Shown in pieces: positions 5,117 through 7,142 of a stretch of DNA of 7,142 nucleotides. The first letter of the stretch is position 1; every line of letters begins with the position of its first letter. Position numbers and translations under genes: made by a program. The notes beneath the pieces are model-generated. The model had not been told where the DNA came from. It worked only from the letters and a program-made list of their open reading frames with translations, and did no database searches. Origin of the DNA: Methanobacteriota archaeon (GTDB lineage Archaea; Thermoplasmatota; Thermoplasmata; RBG-16-68-12). The DNA lies in contig VBMM01000209.1 in the NCBI GenBank assembly GCA_005878415.1, forward strand, positions 1 through 7,142. The letters are read 5' to 3'.

Positions 5117-5917
5117 TCAGTCGATCAGGTTGATCGTCTTCTCTTCCAGCACGCGGCACGGATACCAGAGGAAGCCGTCCGCGTCGACGATGATCGACGA
5201 CGTGTCGCAGCCGTGGTCCCAGGTGATCCGGTCGAAATAGCCGTCGGGCGAGATGATGACGCCGGGGTACTTCTTCTTCATCTCCATCCCGACGCGGCTC
5301 ATCTGCCACAGGTCCGGGAGGTGGTCCTTCGTGTTCTTCAGGTGGACGGCGCACATGACGACCGCCTTCACGCCGGCGTCGTGGCACCGCTTGATCTTCT
5401 GCTCCAGCGCGCCGATATCGTTCTTCGTGACGACAATCTGCACCGTGACGATCGAGCCCCACTTCGTGTACTCCTCGAGGTCGTCGTACATGTCGAGGTT
5501 CTTGTGACCCTCGTCGATCGAGATGTGCAGGAAGTCGATGTACTTCCCGTACTCCGGCATCGGGTAGCGCTGCTCCATGTCCCTCTCCGAGGTCGTGAAG
5601 AGAAGGTACCACGGCTTCTCGTACTGATACCGCAGGAGTTCCCCGATGTCGTCGCGCACGAGCGGGTCTCCGCCCTCGAAGCTACACACGATCACCGAGG
5701 ACCGAGCGAGGTTGTCCAGGACCGCCTTGACGTCCTCCGTCGGCATGTCCTTCCAGCGGTTCTTCACGTGCCAGCAGTTGCAGAACGAACACGTGAAGTT
5801 GCATCGGCGCGTGAGCTTGAAGGAGCAGTAGAACGGATAGATGGCCTCCTTAGCCATCTTGTTCCGCAGGATCTGGCCCGCGACCTGGAGGAACCGCTTC
5901 TTCGGGATCTTCCTCAT
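5117..5917 (-). CDS. Radical SAM protein, apparently truncated in its twitch/SPASM-like domain
   Basis: The product is 266 residues from ATG 5917. Residues 39-46 hold the CxxxCxxC motif (CNFTCSFC) that binds the catalytic 4Fe-4S cluster, with a further Cys48. EGGDP at 81-85 is the SAM-binding GGE-type motif and HISIDEG lies at 131-137. Residues 237-254, from GCDTSS through GFLWYPC, look like the first half of a twitch/SPASM domain holding an auxiliary cluster (Cys237, Cys254). The frame stops 12 residues later, before the usual second set of cysteines. Coding sequence resumes out of frame downstream. The start overlaps the permease stop by four bases (ATGA), so the two are translationally coupled. 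Relatives modify peptides, lipids or cofactors; the substrate here is not known. The N-terminal basic helix (KIPKKRFLQVAGQILRNK) may associate with the membrane. Confidence 0.88.
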   Translation of the reverse strand: MRKIPKKRFLQVAGQILRNKMAKEAIYPFYCSFKLTRRCNFTCSFCNCWHVKNRWKDMPTEDVKAVLDNLARSSVIVCSFEGGDPLVRDDIGELLRYQYEKPWYLLFTTSERDMEQRYPMPEYGKYIDFLHISIDEGHKNLDMYDDLEEYTKWGSIVTVQIVVTKNDIGALEQKIKRCHDAGVKAVVMCAVHLKNTKDHLPDLWQMSRVGMEMKKKYPGVIISPDGYFDRITWDHGCDTSSIIVDADGFLWYPCRVLEEKTINLID

Positions 5918-7142
5918 GGCCCGCCCGGCCCACCATGGGCCTCCCCGGGATAATCCTTTCCGACCCGCCGCCCGCGGGAGCGGACCCATCCGACGGCCAC
6001 GAGCACGAGCGCGGCGGCCGCGATGAGCGCGGTCGGCGTGTACAGGACGTACTCCACCGCCAGAGGCAGCGGCGCGATCGTGAGCGAGTAGACGATCGGA
6101 GGGAGGCGGAAGAAGAGGACGATCAGCGGGAGGAAGACGATTGCGGTGGCGAGGGCGTGATGCGCCTCCCCGCCGGGAGACGCGAATTCCCGCAGGCCTG
6201 CGAGCGCGGCGAGGGACAGGCTCGCGAAGAGGCCGAGGAGGGCGAGCGTCGTCGGGACCGTGCCTACGGACGCGAGCACGAGCCCCGCGGAGGCGACCGC
6301 GAGGCCGAGACCTCCGAAACGGACGATCGTGGGTGAGAGGCGGGGCAGAGCTCGGTCGACGACGACGGCCAGCGTCGGACCGAGTACGAACATCGCTGCG
6401 GCGGTCATCGAGAGTAGGTCTCCCTGAACCTGCAACCGCAGGCTCAGCGCGTACGACGACGTGATCGCGAATGCAGCGAGGGGCATCGCCATGAGGATCC
6501 CGGGGTAAAGGGCCCGGCGGGGTGCGGGGGGTGATTCCAAGGGAACCGCCGTCTCGGAGAGGAACATCGGCGGGAGCACAAGGAGGACGGCAATCGCGGA
6601 GAGCGTCCCCAGGTCGAAGGCGCCGAGGAACCCGATCGCCGACCCGAAGCCGAGCGCCGCCACGAGGGTCGAAGGCGTCGCAGGTTTCCGGACGAGGTAC
6701 GAATCGATCGCAAGGAGTGCGCCGATCATCGCGAGCGGAAAGGCGGCGGTCGTACGGATCGCGAGGCTCGACAGGACGAGGCACGCGAGCGATGCGACGA
6801 TGGGGGCCCTTGCGGGATACGCGCGGTCGAGGTACCGCCGCACAGGTCGATGGACTCCCGCTACAGCGATGCTCAGGAGAATCGACGGATACGTCCAGAA
6901 GTTCTGTTCGACGGCCTCGCGAAGCGCAAACATGAAGAACGCGACGGCGGCCGTGACGAGGATCAGCGCGCCGAAGTCGATCGGCTCCCGTGCAGGGGAC
7001 CACCGCGGCGATGCACGTTGCGCGAGGGCCCCGAGCACTCCAGCGGCCAGGAGGACTAACACCGAGGAGAGAAGAGCCTCCGCCGCGCCTATCCCTCGGA
7101 GAGTCTCGAGGGCGAGGTATGCGCTTCGGGCTGCATGATCCG
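5914..7142 (-). CDS. Multi-pass membrane permease, MFS (DHA2)-like, N-terminus beyond the window
   Basis: The frame is open through the right edge; 408 residues are visible and the start lies outside. A GTG at 7062 is an internal possibility, but in-frame hydrophobic coding continues upstream of it. About 13 hydrophobic helices can be counted. The segment FGALILVTAAVAFFMFALRE resembles the middle helix of DHA2 drug/H+ antiporters. The stretch from LRLQVQGDLLSMTAAAMFVL to VVVDRALPRLSP, followed by a Gly-rich helix, resembles the region around helices 8 and 9 with its D-R loop. The classical motif A would lie in the missing part. The charged tail ends KDYPGEAHGGPGGP. An export or uptake role coupled to the radical SAM enzyme is inferred from the 4-nt overlap. 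Membrane location is near certain; the MFS assignment is moderate. Confidence 0.75.
   Translation of the reverse strand, partial: DHAARSAYLALETLRGIGAAEALLSSVLVLLAAGVLGALAQRASPRWSPAREPIDFGALILVTAAVAFFMFALREAVEQNFWTYPSILLSIAVAGVHRPVRRYLDRAYPARAPIVASLACLVLSSLAIRTTAAFPLAMIGALLAIDSYLVRKPATPSTLVAALGFGSAIGFLGAFDLGTLSAIAVLLVLPPMFLSETAVPLESPPAPRRALYPGILMAMPLAAFAITSSYALSLRLQVQGDLLSMTAAAMFVLGPTLAVVVDRALPRLSPTIVRFGGLGLAVASAGLVLASVGTVPTTLALLGLFASLSLAALAGLREFASPGGEAHHALATAIVFLPLIVLFFRLPPIVYSLTIAPLPLAVEYVLYTPTALIAAAALVLVAVGWVRSRGRRVGKDYPGEAHGGPGGP

Noticed and set aside
4859..5953. Plus-strand open frame of 364 codons opposite the radical SAM gene
   Set aside because: It is antisense to clear radical SAM motifs; its Val/His/Asp-rich sequence is a typical reverse-complement shadow.
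5918..7003. N-terminal extension of the radical SAM frame upstream of ATG 5917
   Set aside because: That part overlaps the permease gene in another frame and is Arg/Pro-rich. The ATG 5917 with ATGA overlap gives a normal N-terminus.

Overview
The window reads as high-GC archaeal chromosome. Two genes belong to families that are essentially archaeal: a UPF0282 metallo-beta-lactamase-fold protein and the DNA repair protein NreA. Several genes lack a Shine-Dalgarno sequence and instead have a TATA-like element about 25 to 30 nt upstream of the start codon, as expected for leaderless archaeal mRNAs. The GC-rich codon use, the Nre/UPF0282 content and the style of the radical SAM protein suggest a Thermoplasmatota-like lineage. 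That placement is an inference and has not been tested.

Layout of the left part (+ strand). Positions 2-829 hold the end of a UPF0282 gene. A 63-residue four-cysteine zinc-type microprotein (831-1022) and nreA (1025-2302) follow, almost without gaps, as one likely operon. A 177-nt intergenic stretch contains a 22-bp near-perfect palindrome. Three small genes come next, each with its own TATA-like element: a charged helical protein (2480-2794), a membrane/coiled-coil protein (2813-3193) and a one-TM helical protein (3257-3553). The first and third share a 28-residue ungapped motif and look like diverged relatives. A CYTH-domain gene (3596-4126) ends this strand's block.

Layout of the right part (- strand). 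An MgtC/SapB-type membrane protein (4129-4758) converges on the CYTH gene with 2 bp between stop codons. Further right lies an operon read right to left: a multi-pass permease resembling the major facilitator superfamily (5914 to the window edge), joined by a 4-nt ATGA overlap to a radical SAM protein (5117-5917).

The most unusual point is the 3' end of the radical SAM gene. The frame stops at 5117 in the middle of a twitch/SPASM-like C-terminal domain. A clearly coding 75-codon tail continues in another frame to 4887, with no cysteines. This suggests a frameshift, probably with an internal deletion that removed the remaining auxiliary-cluster ligands, or else a sequence or assembly error. 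No rRNA, tRNA, CRISPR array or insertion sequence was seen.
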